Positions 30,132 through 38,791 of a DNA stretch of 64,000 nucleotides are shown here, piece by piece. Origin of the DNA: Campylobacter iguaniorum (GTDB taxonomy: Bacteria; Campylobacterota; Campylobacteria; Campylobacterales; Campylobacteraceae). Position 1 is the stretch's first letter. Every line of letters begins with the position of its first letter. A program made the translations under genes and the position numbers. The notes beneath the pieces were generated by a model that was not told where the DNA came from, made no database searches, and saw only the letters and a list, made by a program, of their open reading frames with translations. The stretch spans positions 1,612,001 through 1,676,000 of the forward strand of contig NZ_CP009043.1 in NCBI RefSeq assembly GCF_000736415.1, in the 5' to 3' direction.

Positions 30132-30205
30132 GGCGACATGGCCAAGTGGTAAGGCAGAAGCCTGCAAAGCTTTTACCCCCAGTTCGAATCTGGGTGTCGC
30201 CTCCA
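30132..30205 (+). tRNA. tRNA-Cys (GCA)
   Basis: Cloverleaf of 74 nt with acceptor GGCGACA/TGTCGCC, anticodon loop CTGCAAA (anticodon GCA), T loop TTCGAAT and encoded CCA. Confidence 0.96.
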
Positions 30206-30224
30206 AAAGTTTATAGGAGTTCTT

Positions 30225-30380
30225 ATGCGTTACTTTATTATGGCGCTTATGATTACTGCATTTTTTGGTTGTTCAAATACTTGGCATGGAGTTAAAGAAG
30301 ACTCAAATAGTGCATATCAATGGTCAAAGAAAAAGGTCAATGACGGCGCTGAATGGGTTGGAGAGAAAACTTCAAACTAA
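30225..30380 (+). CDS. Small entericidin-like lipoprotein
   Basis: A 51-residue gene between tRNA-Cys and tRNA-Ser. SD ATAGGAG (30213-30219) is 5 nt before the ATG. Residues 4-15 are hydrophobic ([11 protein letters not shown]) and end in a lipobox-like FFGC, with the lipidation Cys at 16. The mature part [20 protein letters not shown] resembles entericidin-type lipoproteins (C-N-T-x-x-G-x-x-x-D). Entericidins are tiny envelope lipoproteins with antidote/toxin-like or stress roles in other bacteria; function here is open. The -3 position is Phe, so processing is not certain. Confidence 0.7.
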   Translation: MRYFIMALMITAFFGCSNTWHGVKEDSNSAYQWSKKKVNDGAEWVGEKTSN

Positions 30381-30387
30381 CACAAAC

Positions 30388-30475
30388 CGGGAGATGGCTG
30401 AGTGGTCGAAAGCGGCGGTCTTGAAAACCGTTGAGGTGAAAGCCTCCAGGGGTTCGAATCCCTTTCTCCCGGCCA
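30388..30475 (+). tRNA. tRNA-Ser (TGA)
   Basis: Class II tRNA of 88 nt, acceptor CGGGAGA/TCTCCCG, discriminator G, anticodon loop CTTGAAA (anticodon TGA), long variable arm and encoded CCA. It starts 7 nt after the small lipoprotein gene, so the mRNA and tRNAs may be processed from one transcript. Confidence 0.96.
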
Positions 30476-30535
30476 CTAAATTTAATCAATTTAACTTTAT
30501 TTTGTTGCCCTACTAATTTAGTAAGACAATTACTT

Positions 30536-31753
30536 TTAATCAACTTTTTTGAAAATCAAAGATGTATTCACCCCACCAAAAGCAAAGTTATTACTCATTA
30601 CAAAATCTGTGTTGATAGACGCCAAATCTTTAAGATAATTTAGCTTAGCGCATCTTTCATCGATATCATTTAAATTTATCGTAGGGTAAAATTTGCCCTG
30701 TTTCATCATCTCGATACAAAATATAGCCTCCTGTCCCCCGCAAGCCCCAAGAGTATGACCTAAATAACTTTTCGTACTTGAAATAGCTATGTCGCTACCA
30801 AAAACTTGATTTGTCGCTATGCTTTCTGCGATATCTCCAAGAACTGTCGCAGTGGCGTGAGCGTTGACGTAGCCTATATCTGCTGGTTTTAAGCTTGCGT
30901 CTTTCAAAGCCAGCTCCATAGCCACAGTCATTGTTTGGCTATTTGGCTGGGTTATGTGTGTGCCATCGCTTGTACTACCAAATCCAACTACCTCAGCAAT
31001 AGGCTTAACGCCTCTTCTCATCACACTTTCTTCACTCTCAAGTATCAGATATCCAGCCCCTTCACCAAGCACCAGCCCATCACGGTTTGCGTCAAAAGGC
31101 GACGGAGTAAGTTTTGGAGTCTTATTTTTAGAACTTGTCGCATAAAGCGTATCAAAAACATAAGCCTCACTAGCGCAAAGCTCCTCAGCCCCGCCCGCTA
31201 TCATCATATCTATTTTGCCAAATTTGATCGATTCGTAAGCATATCCTATGGCGTGACTTGCTGAAGTGCAAGCCGAACTAGTCGGTATGATCCTACCTTT
31301 AAGACCATAAAAAAGTGCTATATTTGCAGCTGTAGTGTGTGGCATCATTTTTATATAGGTGTTTGCGTTGCAGTCGCTTTGTCCATCTAACAAAAGCTTA
31401 GCCATAGAAGCTATTGCGTCTGTGCTTCCAGTACTTGATCCTGCGACGACGCCCATTGAGCCATTTTTTATACTCTCATCGCCAAGTAAATTTGCCATTT
31501 CAAGCGCCCTGCTAGTCGCATCGACGCTAAAGCAACTCACCCTACCCATGCTTCTAGTTTGTTTTCTACTCCAAGAGCTTGGCATACTATATCCATCCAC
31601 AGGAGCAGCAAGCCTAGTAACCAAATCTTTATATTTTTCCCATTCATCCATATATCGCACTGCATTTTGCTTTTTTTCAAAAGCCACTTTTATGCTTTCC
31701 CAAGTATTTCCAAATGAGCTAATTATCCCATATCCGGTTACAAAAACTCTCAT
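30536..31753 (-). CDS. Beta-ketoacyl synthase of the polyene cluster (ApeO/ApeR-like)
   Basis: A FabF-type condensing enzyme of 405 residues with a full catalytic triad: C162 in SSACTSASHAIG, H299 in NAHATATVLGD and H333 in SYLGHTLGACGG. It extends acyl chains on a dedicated ACP by decarboxylative condensation. As the last gene on the minus-strand cluster, its start overlaps the ketoreductase stop by 4 bp. By position it corresponds to ApeR in aryl-polyene clusters. Housekeeping FabF is excluded because the gene lies within the secondary-metabolite operon alongside a second KS and a KS-like gene. Confidence 0.88.
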   Translation of the reverse strand: MRVFVTGYGIISSFGNTWESIKVAFEKKQNAVRYMDEWEKYKDLVTRLAAPVDGYSMPSSWSRKQTRSMGRVSCFSVDATSRALEMANLLGDESIKNGSMGVVAGSSTGSTDAIASMAKLLLDGQSDCNANTYIKMMPHTTAANIALFYGLKGRIIPTSSACTSASHAIGYAYESIKFGKIDMMIAGGAEELCASEAYVFDTLYATSSKNKTPKLTPSPFDANRDGLVLGEGAGYLILESEESVMRRGVKPIAEVVGFGSTSDGTHITQPNSQTMTVAMELALKDASLKPADIGYVNAHATATVLGDIAESIATNQVFGSDIAISSTKSYLGHTLGACGGQEAIFCIEMMKQGKFYPTINLNDIDERCAKLNYLKDLASINTDFVMSNNFAFGGVNTSLIFKKVD

Positions 31754-32451
31754 ATCATGCCTCCATTTACACCTATTACTTGTTTTGTTATATACGCTGC
31801 TTCATCTGTGAGTAAGAAATTAACGATACCAGCGACCTCTTTTGCCTCACCAAAACGCTTAGCTGGTATGAGCTTTTTTATCTCATCTAAGGGCAAGTTT
31901 TCGTCTATCATATCTGTCATTATGAGCCCTGGAGCGACCACATTTACAGTGATATTTCTACTTGCAAGCTCTATGGCAAGGCTTTTGCTAGCCCCTATTA
32001 GCCCAGCTTTGCTAGCTGAGTAGTTGCTCTGACCTCTGTTTCCAGCTATGCCACTTACTGAGCTAATGACGACTATTCTACCAATCTTAGCTCTTATCAT
32101 AGGCATTATAAGTGGATTTAAAACATTATAAAAGCTATTTAAATTTGTATTAATGACGCCTTTCCAATCATCTTCGCTTATAGCTGGAAATGCAGCGTCT
32201 CTAGCTATCCCAGCATTTAAAACCACTGCGTAAAATGGCTCACTAAATTTAGATAAAGCCTCTTTAGCTTCTAAAGTATCGCCGACATCGAAGCAGACAA
32301 ACTCGCTTCCAAGCTCCTTGCTTAAGCTTAAAAGCCCGTCGCTCTTGCTTCTTCCGTGGATCACCACTTCATAGCCACTTTCTTTTAGCCTTCTAGCTAT
32401 TGCCTTGCCGATGCCCCTACTTGAACCAGTTACTAATACTTTTTTATTCAT
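31750..32451 (-). CDS. 3-ketoacyl-ACP reductase (ApeQ/FabG-like)
   Basis: A classical short-chain dehydrogenase of 233 residues: TGSSRGIGKAIA (7-18) binds NADPH, NAGIARD (about 78-84) and the catalytic Ser-Tyr-Lys in SSVSGIAG and NYSASKAG (Tyr about residue 143). It reduces each beta-keto intermediate to the beta-hydroxy form before dehydration, cytoplasmic. Overlaps the hotdog dehydratase gene by 8 bp. Confidence 0.9.
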   Translation of the reverse strand: MNKKVLVTGSSRGIGKAIARRLKESGYEVVIHGRSKSDGLLSLSKELGSEFVCFDVGDTLEAKEALSKFSEPFYAVVLNAGIARDAAFPAISEDDWKGVINTNLNSFYNVLNPLIMPMIRAKIGRIVVISSVSGIAGNRGQSNYSASKAGLIGASKSLAIELASRNITVNVVAPGLIMTDMIDENLPLDEIKKLIPAKRFGEAKEVAGIVNFLLTDEAAYITKQVIGVNGGMI

Positions 32452-32875
32452 TTTTCAACCTTATCATCATTTTATCGCTTGGATTAAGCACGCTAAGCTT
32501 TGCACGAGCAACTAGCCCATCGCTTACAAAAGCCTCACAGTCATAAACCCCAAATCCGCTCTCATCTTGAATCGAAATAGAAGCGTTGATATCCACCACG
32601 TCGCCTATTTCTAAATTTGGTCTAAATAGTTCGCATTTTCTACTACCAATCAAAAAGGCTAGCTTTTGTGCACTATTTTTGTCCAAAAAGCTCTTATAAA
32701 GCCCCAAAGTTTGAGCCATTATCTCTATAAGCACGTAGCTCGGGAATTTGCCATTTTTGATAAACTCGCTATTTTTGATAGTCGTTCTTGTCTTTATGCT
32801 CTGGGTATTGACAAAAATAATTTCATCAACCAAAACCATATCGCCACTATGAGGCAGCAAACTCTCAATCATCAT
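32444..32875 (-). CDS. Hotdog-fold 3-hydroxyacyl-ACP dehydratase (ApeP-like)
   Basis: The 143-residue protein starts LLPHSGDMVLVDEI (about 5-18), the ApeP/FabZ-like opening of single hotdog dehydratases; IEIMAQTLGLYKSF (about 50-63) forms the central helix with a Glu near the active site. It should dehydrate hydroxyacyl-ACP to the enoyl form. With no enoyl reductase in the cluster, double bonds would accumulate, giving a polyene. Overlaps the upstream KS stop by 11 bp. Confidence 0.78.
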   Translation of the reverse strand: MMIESLLPHSGDMVLVDEIIFVNTQSIKTRTTIKNSEFIKNGKFPSYVLIEIMAQTLGLYKSFLDKNSAQKLAFLIGSRKCELFRPNLEIGDVVDINASISIQDESGFGVYDCEAFVSDGLVARAKLSVLNPSDKMMIRLKNE

Positions 32876-34010
32876 CCACTCCTAAAATTATACAAGCGTT
32901 ATCTCCGCCAAATGCAAACGACAAACTCATGGTGTTTTTCACAAGCTTTTTTTGTAAATTTGTGACTAAATTTATCTTCTGCAAGGCATCATCATAGCCA
33001 CTTTTTATACTTTGCAAAGGCAAAAAGCTATCACCCAAAACCAAAGCACAAAGCCCACTTTCTATAGCTCCAGCAGCCCCAAGCGTGTGTCCTATGAGCT
33101 GCTTTATCCCACTACTTGGTGATTTTATCCCGCTACTAAACACAGCGTTTGACTCCATTAAATCATTTGCTACCGTGCCTGTTGCGTGCAAGCTCAGATA
33201 ATCCACATCGCTTAAATTCGCCGCGTTCAGGGCTGATTTTATCAAATTTGCTTGATAAAAACCGTCGCTTCTGGGACTCGTCATATGAAATGCGTCGCAG
33301 TTTGCCATAGCACTTTTTATGCGTATCTCTCCAACCTCGTTACTTCCAACTATCATAAAAGCAGCGCCTTCGCCTAAATTTGTCCCATCTCTAAGCTTAC
33401 CAAATGGATCGCATTTATGACGTGAAAGTATCCCAAGAGAATCAAACCCAAACAAAGTAAGAGTATTTAAACTATCCACACCGCCAGCTATCACGGCTTT
33501 ACAAATCCCACTCTCCACTAAATTTTTTGCCTCACTTATAGCTTTGATCCCAGACGTGCAAGCAGTAGAAATGCTATAAGCAACTCCGCTAAGCCCCAAA
33601 AAATCACGAATAAATTTAGCCGGATTTGACAAAGAATGCTTTTGCAGATCAAATTTCGCCATATCAAATTTGCCATTTTCAAAAACCCTGTAGTTTTCTT
33701 CCACGCCTGAAGTCGTCGTACCTACGACCACTCCGATATTTTGCCTACCGTATTTTGCTGTAAGCTTTGCGATTTGCTCACAAAGTGGCAAAATAGCGCT
33801 CAATGCGATTTGGTTGGTTCTTGTTTGATAAATGCTTTCTTTGATAAATTTAAAGTCCAAAAGCTTATCAGCGACCTTTGCGACCATAAAACTTTTATTT
33901 TGAACTTCGGCGATTTGCAACGCACTTTTGCCTAAAAAAGCGTTTTGTAAAAGCTCTTTTTCATCTCCAGCAGATGAGAGAATGCTTGGTTTTGAGATAA
34001 AAACTTTCAT
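32865..34010 (-). CDS. Beta-ketoacyl synthase of the polyene cluster (ApeO-like)
   Basis: Start taken at ATG 34010 (MKVFISKPSI, 381 residues), which overlaps the upstream lipoprotein stop as ATGA; an ATG 6 codons earlier is inside that gene. The condensing triad is complete: C151 in ISTACTSGIK, H275 in LHATGTVANDL and H308 in IGHTLGAAGA. In aryl-polyene systems ApeO pairs with the KS-like ApeC subunit (here 42716-43327). It would carry out chain extension with malonyl-ACP. Confidence 0.87.
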   Translation of the reverse strand: MKVFISKPSILSSAGDEKELLQNAFLGKSALQIAEVQNKSFMVAKVADKLLDFKFIKESIYQTRTNQIALSAILPLCEQIAKLTAKYGRQNIGVVVGTTTSGVEENYRVFENGKFDMAKFDLQKHSLSNPAKFIRDFLGLSGVAYSISTACTSGIKAISEAKNLVESGICKAVIAGGVDSLNTLTLFGFDSLGILSRHKCDPFGKLRDGTNLGEGAAFMIVGSNEVGEIRIKSAMANCDAFHMTSPRSDGFYQANLIKSALNAANLSDVDYLSLHATGTVANDLMESNAVFSSGIKSPSSGIKQLIGHTLGAAGAIESGLCALVLGDSFLPLQSIKSGYDDALQKINLVTNLQKKLVKNTMSLSFAFGGDNACIILGVDDD

Positions 34011-34360
34011 AGTTCTTTTGCCTTGCAAGTTAGTTTTTTGGCTTTTATCAAAGATATTTTTTCTTCATTTTTTATCATATTTAAAATTCCTATAAATATT
34101 TCATCAAATTTAGCATTTGGTGGCAAAAATTTTGTATTTTGAAACGCTCCATTTTCTAGCTTTTTACTCACAACTGGAGTTAAAAACGCGTCTAAAAGGA
34201 CGAAATTTAGCTCATCAGAGACATAAAGCATATAACGCTCTTTATCGCAAACCAGCTCAAAACTTTTTTGACCAAATTTAGGCGTCGCAGGAGCTTCCCA
34301 TTTGGTCGCACAACCAGCCAAAATCAAAACTAAAACCCCCGCCAAGCCAGCTTTTAGCAC
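34007..34360 (-). CDS. Small DUF3261-like outer-membrane lipoprotein
   Basis: The start is best placed at GTG 34360: the minus strand reads AAAGGAG 5 nt before it, giving a 117-residue lipoprotein whose signal is LKAGLAGVLVLILAGC with lipidated C17. The mature domain (FELVCDKERYMLYVSD..) is small and beta-rich, resembling DUF3261 proteins regularly found in aryl-polyene clusters, where a role in moving lipid-linked product to the outer membrane is proposed. It overlaps the phosphopantetheinyl transferase stop by 7 bp and the next KS start by 4 bp. Confidence 0.65.
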   Translation of the reverse strand: MLKAGLAGVLVLILAGCATKWEAPATPKFGQKSFELVCDKERYMLYVSDELNFVLLDAFLTPVVSKKLENGAFQNTKFLPPNAKFDEIFIGILNMIKNEEKISLIKAKKLTCKAKEL

Positions 34361-34869
34361 ACAATCTCCTTTAGCATAAATCTCTTTTTGCAAACGATAG
34401 TTATCAAAAAATCTTTGTAAATTTGATGAGTTTTAAAGATATTTTTATCGCAAAAATTCACATTTTTTAAACTGCCAAAATCCAAATTTTTTAGCTTTAT
34501 AAGAGCTTCTTTTGTGGTGAATATCTTATAAAACTGGAGCAATTTATCACTGCTATTTTGCCAAATCCTCATCTCATCATCGTCAAAACAAAACTCACAA
34601 ACGCTGGCAATTTCTCTATCTTTTAGCTTTTCAGCATCTATCCCAAATCTCACATTTCCACTCACTAAAAAGCAAATTCCATCTTTATGCGACAAACAAA
34701 CTCGCCTTTTTTGGGTGCGATTTTTTAGCACTCTTGAAACCACAAAATCCCTATTTTGAAGTAAATTTGGCGATTTTTTAACTCTATTTTTATCGCTTCT
34801 ATTTAGGCTTTTATAAGAAAGCTTTAGAGTGCTTTTATCGGCCAAAATATGCAATTTAGCCACTCTCAT
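34354..34869 (-). CDS. 4'-phosphopantetheinyl transferase
   Basis: Start at ATG 34869 (MRVAKLHILADK, 171 residues), overlapping the MMPL stop as ATGA. The Sfp-type signature is present: FGIDAEKLKDRE with the Mg-binding Asp (about residue 82) and FYKIFTTKEALIKL with the KEA motif (about 118-120). It would transfer phosphopantetheine from CoA to the two carrier proteins encoded at 41487-41980. Its presence in the operon suggests these ACPs are not served by the housekeeping AcpS. Confidence 0.8.
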   Translation of the reverse strand: MRVAKLHILADKSTLKLSYKSLNRSDKNRVKKSPNLLQNRDFVVSRVLKNRTQKRRVCLSHKDGICFLVSGNVRFGIDAEKLKDREIASVCEFCFDDDEMRIWQNSSDKLLQFYKIFTTKEALIKLKNLDFGSLKNVNFCDKNIFKTHQIYKDFLITIVCKKRFMLKEIVC

Positions 34870-36986
34870 TTTGCGCTCCTTAAAGTAAGCAAACAAGCAC
34901 AAAGTGAGGCTAAAAATACGCTCAAAAATACGCTCAAACCAAAGCTAAAAACAGCGCTCGTAGGACTAAGAGCCAAAACGCCAAATGAAAAAATAGACGT
35001 CACGCTTGCTGAGATTATACCTAAAATTCGATTTTTAAAATGCATCTTTAAGTCACAAGCAAAAAGCATATAATCAATCCCCACAGCGCTTCCTAAAATC
35101 AAACCAAATATCGTAAAAATATTTATCTCAAATCCAAAAATAGCAAAAAAAGATAGACAAAACAAGCTAACCCAAATGACTATAAAATTTATTTTCACAC
35201 TGGTTTTAAGCCCAAGCAAAGCCCACAAAGCCAAAAAGCAAAACACAAAACCACAAATTTTTAGAATTACAGCATTAAGCTTAATGTCTATAAATGAGCT
35301 ATTTATATTTTTAACATAATCGCTATAATTAGCACCAAATTTATCTAAAATAGCGTCAAACTCAGCGTTTTGCGTCGCTTTAGCGATATAAATAATCTCT
35401 TTATTATCTGCAAAAAAATTATCACATTTAACGCCCAAAAGCTCCAAACAAACCTCTTGTGGACTAAGGCTTTTTTGTGAAATTATTTTGTGAAATTCGC
35501 TTTGTAAATCACTTTGCAAAATGCCGATATTTTCGTATTTTTGGACTATTTTTTTATCATTTTGAGCTTTAGCTAGCTCATCTTTTATCTCATTTTGCAA
35601 CCAAATTTCGTTAAAAAATTTAGATACAAAAAACGGCTTTTCTATCAGATTTCCAAGACTTTCTACTAAATCTTTGCTCTGATTTTGGCTCACTATGATA
35701 AATTTGCTTCCCACCAAGTCCATCTCTTTAGCAAAAACCATTGAATGCTCCAGCATCCAAGTGGGGGCTACTGAGTAGTTTTTGATATCATCACTCAAAT
35801 TTGAAGTGGCGATTTTATAAATCCCAATCATGGTAAAAATAGCCGCAAAAGCAGCGATAAATTTAATATTTTTAAGCACTGTTTTGCAAGCTAAAATCCA
35901 AAAATCAAGCAATTTATCAAAGCGTTTGTGACTATAAAAAATTTCATCTTTTATCAAATTTGGAAATAAAAAATAGGTGCCCAGCAAAGCTCCAATCAGT
36001 GAAAATAGTGAAAAAATAGCTATTTCGTGTAAAAATCCCATTGGCGAAAATAAAAATATTCCGTACCCAAAAGCAGTCACAAAAAATGCTATAAAAAGAG
36101 TTTTTCTCACACATTTTATATCAGAAATTTGGATTTTTTTGCCCGTGTTTGAGCTCAAAAAATGAAGCGGATAATCAAGTATGAGACCTATCAAACTAGT
36201 AGAAATCACAAGGGTAAGCACATGCAAACTATCAAGTACTAAAAGCGTGCCAAAAAGCCCACAAACTAGCGAAAACGCCACTATAAAAATCATATAAAAG
36301 GCTCTAAAATTGCCAAAAGCAAACCAAATAAATAAAATACTCAAAACCAGCGAAATAGCCCCAAGATACGAGCTTTGCTCTATTGCAGTTTTTTTAGAAT
36401 ATGCTTGAAATAAAAATGGTGAGCTTAGATAAATCTCATCTTTTTGTTTAAGCTCGCTAGCTAAATTTAAGAGTTTTTCATAAGAATAATTTGACTTTAC
36501 TTGGTAGCTCATCAAATAAAAATTTTCAGTTTTTAAAAGCTTTGTTTTTGGATCAAATTTCGCTCCAAAGCTAAGATCCAAACCCCTAACAAATCCGAAA
36601 AAATCGCTACTCAAAGGTAAAATTCTAAAAGGCGAAAATATATTTTTAATACTATCATCAAAAAATAAATTTGGATCGCTCTTAAGTGTATTTATCAAAT
36701 TTATATCAGCCAAAGCTAAAATATGGCTTGATAAATTTGCTATATTTGGCTCATTCTTGTAAAGCAAATTTGAGTTATCAACTAGATTTTCTATAAAATA
36801 TTTATCTTTGATATCCTTAAAAAGTATAAAAAAATCATTTTTGGAGTTGAAATTTGCTATGATTTTTTCTTCGCCATTATCAAATTTAAGCTCTAAAAGC
36901 GAAAAAATATCCGTATTTATCTTGGCTAAGTTTTGCCAGATAAACAGTGAAAAAATAGCAAAAATAACGCCAAAAATTACTCTCAT
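34866..36986 (-). CDS. MMPL/RND-type lipid exporter of the polyene cluster
   Basis: A 706-residue protein with two repeats of an MMPL layout: one N-terminal helix (VIFGVIFAIFSLFIW), a large periplasmic domain, then five helices near 205-345, a helix near 375-390, a second periplasmic domain and five helices near 570-700. Segments LILDYPLHFL (about 263-272) and SAVGIDYMLFACDLK (about 640-654) each carry the buried Asp thought to relay protons in RND pumps. Likely moves a polyene-lipid across the inner membrane, together with the LolA-like protein downstream. Confidence 0.8.
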   Translation of the reverse strand: MRVIFGVIFAIFSLFIWQNLAKINTDIFSLLELKFDNGEEKIIANFNSKNDFFILFKDIKDKYFIENLVDNSNLLYKNEPNIANLSSHILALADINLINTLKSDPNLFFDDSIKNIFSPFRILPLSSDFFGFVRGLDLSFGAKFDPKTKLLKTENFYLMSYQVKSNYSYEKLLNLASELKQKDEIYLSSPFLFQAYSKKTAIEQSSYLGAISLVLSILFIWFAFGNFRAFYMIFIVAFSLVCGLFGTLLVLDSLHVLTLVISTSLIGLILDYPLHFLSSNTGKKIQISDIKCVRKTLFIAFFVTAFGYGIFLFSPMGFLHEIAIFSLFSLIGALLGTYFLFPNLIKDEIFYSHKRFDKLLDFWILACKTVLKNIKFIAAFAAIFTMIGIYKIATSNLSDDIKNYSVAPTWMLEHSMVFAKEMDLVGSKFIIVSQNQSKDLVESLGNLIEKPFFVSKFFNEIWLQNEIKDELAKAQNDKKIVQKYENIGILQSDLQSEFHKIISQKSLSPQEVCLELLGVKCDNFFADNKEIIYIAKATQNAEFDAILDKFGANYSDYVKNINSSFIDIKLNAVILKICGFVFCFLALWALLGLKTSVKINFIVIWVSLFCLSFFAIFGFEINIFTIFGLILGSAVGIDYMLFACDLKMHFKNRILGIISASVTSIFSFGVLALSPTSAVFSFGLSVFLSVFLASLCACLLTLRSAK

Positions 36987-37516
36987 ATATCACCAACTTT
37001 GAAGCTATAGATCGTCACGTCACCGCCCGCTTCATCTAGCTTTATTGTTTTTACAAATTTATCGCCACTTATTGTGATTTGCTTAAAAATCTTAGCGATG
37101 ATATTTTTAGGATTAAGCTCTATTTGCCAGCTAGGTTCATCGCCACTTATGATAAAATCAAAATCGCTTTTTAAGGCGGTCAAATTTACATTTAGCATAT
37201 TTAGAAATAGCTCTTCATCAAAAATTAGCTCTATTTTACGGTAATTTTCGCCGTCAAACTCAAAAATCCCTTCCTTGCTAACCCTTATGCTAAACTTAGT
37301 TGGCTTAGTTGTGTTTTGCTCAAAAGTCCCATTGATTATGCTAAAAGTACCACTAGAAATTATGCTATTTTTAAAACCTTGTATTGTTTTAGTCTGGGTG
37401 AAATTACCCTCTACCTGGTCAGTTTTGATTAGGTTTTTGATACCCTTTTCATTAAAGCCAAAAAGGCTACTAACACTAACGCTAACACCAACTAACAAAC
37501 AAAAAATAAACTTCAT
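36983..37516 (-). CDS. LolA-like periplasmic lipid carrier
   Basis: A 177-residue protein with a signal peptide (FIFCLLVGVSVSVSSLFG, about 3-20). The mature sequence has LolA features: VEGNFTQTKTIQGFKNSIISSGTF (in part about 35-58) and beta strands making an open barrel. LolA-like proteins in aryl-polyene clusters probably carry the lipid product through the periplasm. Overlaps the thioesterase and MMPL genes by 4 bp each. Confidence 0.78.
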   Translation of the reverse strand: MKFIFCLLVGVSVSVSSLFGFNEKGIKNLIKTDQVEGNFTQTKTIQGFKNSIISSGTFSIINGTFEQNTTKPTKFSIRVSKEGIFEFDGENYRKIELIFDEELFLNMLNVNLTALKSDFDFIISGDEPSWQIELNPKNIIAKIFKQITISGDKFVKTIKLDEAGGDVTIYSFKVGDI

Positions 37517-37911
37517 ATTATCCCTTTTACCAGCTCTTTTAGCTTGTTTGGAGCACTAAATTGTGTTTGTAAATTCGACATTTTTACGCAAGCTTGCGAT
37601 GTCGTCGCGACGCAAACTTTTTGCCCGTTTTGGTTGTAAATTTCATATTTAAACTTTAAAAAACTCTCCACTTCTATAAGTTTTACCTTTATTTCTATCT
37701 CGTCTTTGAAAAATAGCGGAGCGATAAATTTAAAATCCATTTTCGCCACAGGATAGGCGTAGCCGTCGTTTTTCATATCTTCATAATCATACCCAAGCTC
37801 GCTTAAAAACGCGCACCTTGCTTGCTCGATAAACTTAACGTAATTGCCATGCCAAACCACGTTCATACTATCCACGTCATAAAACTCGACTTTACTCTTA
37901 TAGCTTTTCAT
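37513..37911 (-). CDS. 4HBT-type hotdog thioesterase (ApeK-like)
   Basis: Start at ATG 37911 (MKSYKSKVEFYDVDS, 132 residues), with a GGGGT ribosome site; an ATG 6 codons upstream is the alternative. VEFYDVDSMNVVWHGNYVKF (about 8-27) holds the catalytic Asp and HGNY pattern of the 4-hydroxybenzoyl-CoA thioesterase family. It may release or edit acyl-ACP intermediates. Overlaps the acyltransferase gene by 14 bp. Confidence 0.8.
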   Translation of the reverse strand: MKSYKSKVEFYDVDSMNVVWHGNYVKFIEQARCAFLSELGYDYEDMKNDGYAYPVAKMDFKFIAPLFFKDEIEIKVKLIEVESFLKFKYEIYNQNGQKVCVATTSQACVKMSNLQTQFSAPNKLKELVKGII

Positions 37912-38791
37912 TTTTACCCCAATAATCAAAAAAATTAAACCACATTTGCGGATAAGATTTGCAATTTTGCGCTAGTAAATCAGCGTAAATTTGGATGTAG
38001 GAGCCGATTTTTCGCCTATTTACATCGTTGGCTAAGAAATCAGCTTTTAGATGATATTTGCCTTTGATTTTTATGCACCAAAGCGCCCAAATATCGCATT
38101 TTAATATACTAGCTATTGCAAATCCACCTTGTGGGAAATCAGCCATTTTGCCTAAGAATTTTACTTGCGTGGTTTTGTTGCCATTTAGTGGTGTTCTATC
38201 GCCCATCACGCAGATAAATCCGCCGCCATCTATGAAATTTGATATTTCAAGCATTGAGCTGATGTCTAGCTCATCGACCTTAAAGGTTTTGATATTTGTT
38301 TTGCTAAGTGAGTTTATGATATTTGTGAAATTTGCACTATTTTTATCATAAACCAAAATCGCCATTTTCAAGCCTTTTGCGTGGCTGCTAAGCGCCCTTG
38401 CGATCTCGATATTTCCAAAATGACTAACGATGACTACCTTCCCTGACCCACCAGAAAAAAATAGCTTATTTAGCTCTCGCTCGTTGTCTAAAATCAGATC
38501 ATCGAATTTAATCTTTCCTAGCCAAACGGCGATTTTATCAGTTAAGCTATTTGAGAACTCATAAAAATTCAAAAACCTATTTTTATGTTTTGTTGCAAAT
38601 TTAGCATTTAAATTCGCGTAAAACTTTTTCAAATTTTGTCGCTCATTTTTAGAAATGATAAAATAGACAAAAGATACAAGAAAAATAATCGGTGTCAAGA
38701 CAAATTTGGGTAGAAAATATACAAGATAAAAGGTAATTTTCAGCAAAATAAATGAGCCTTTTTCCTTTTGTTCAAACCAATTATTTGCCAC
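37898..38791 (-). CDS. LpxL/HtrB-type lipid acyltransferase
   Basis: The 297-residue protein has an N-terminal membrane helix (about 15-47) and the lauroyl/myristoyl acyltransferase pattern: VIVSHFGNIEIARAL (about 118-132, catalytic His with a Glu), FICVMGDRTPL (about 191-201) and an ALWCIKIKGKYHL strand. It would esterify a lipid or sugar with an acyl group at the inner membrane. In enterobacterial aryl-polyene clusters this domain is fused to the glycosyltransferase; here the two are separate genes overlapping by 11 bp. Confidence 0.8.
   Translation of the reverse strand: MANNWFEQKEKGSFILLKITFYLVYFLPKFVLTPIIFLVSFVYFIISKNERQNLKKFYANLNAKFATKHKNRFLNFYEFSNSLTDKIAVWLGKIKFDDLILDNERELNKLFFSGGSGKVVIVSHFGNIEIARALSSHAKGLKMAILVYDKNSANFTNIINSLSKTNIKTFKVDELDISSMLEISNFIDGGGFICVMGDRTPLNGNKTTQVKFLGKMADFPQGGFAIASILKCDIWALWCIKIKGKYHLKADFLANDVNRRKIGSYIQIYADLLAQNCKSYPQMWFNFFDYWGKNEKL

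Noticed and set aside
29922-30295. Several frames of 70-94 codons across the tRNA block
   Set aside because: They read through tRNA-Gly, -Leu and -Cys genes on either strand; the tRNAs explain the sequence fully.
30265-30543. Frames of 83 and 68 codons across the small lipoprotein and tRNA-Ser
   Set aside because: They are other-frame shadows of the 30225-30380 gene and tRNA-Ser; the short frame with SD and lipobox is preferred.
36983-37516. Housekeeping LolA
   Set aside because: It lies inside the polyene operon with 4-bp overlaps on both sides, so a cluster-specific paralogue is more likely.
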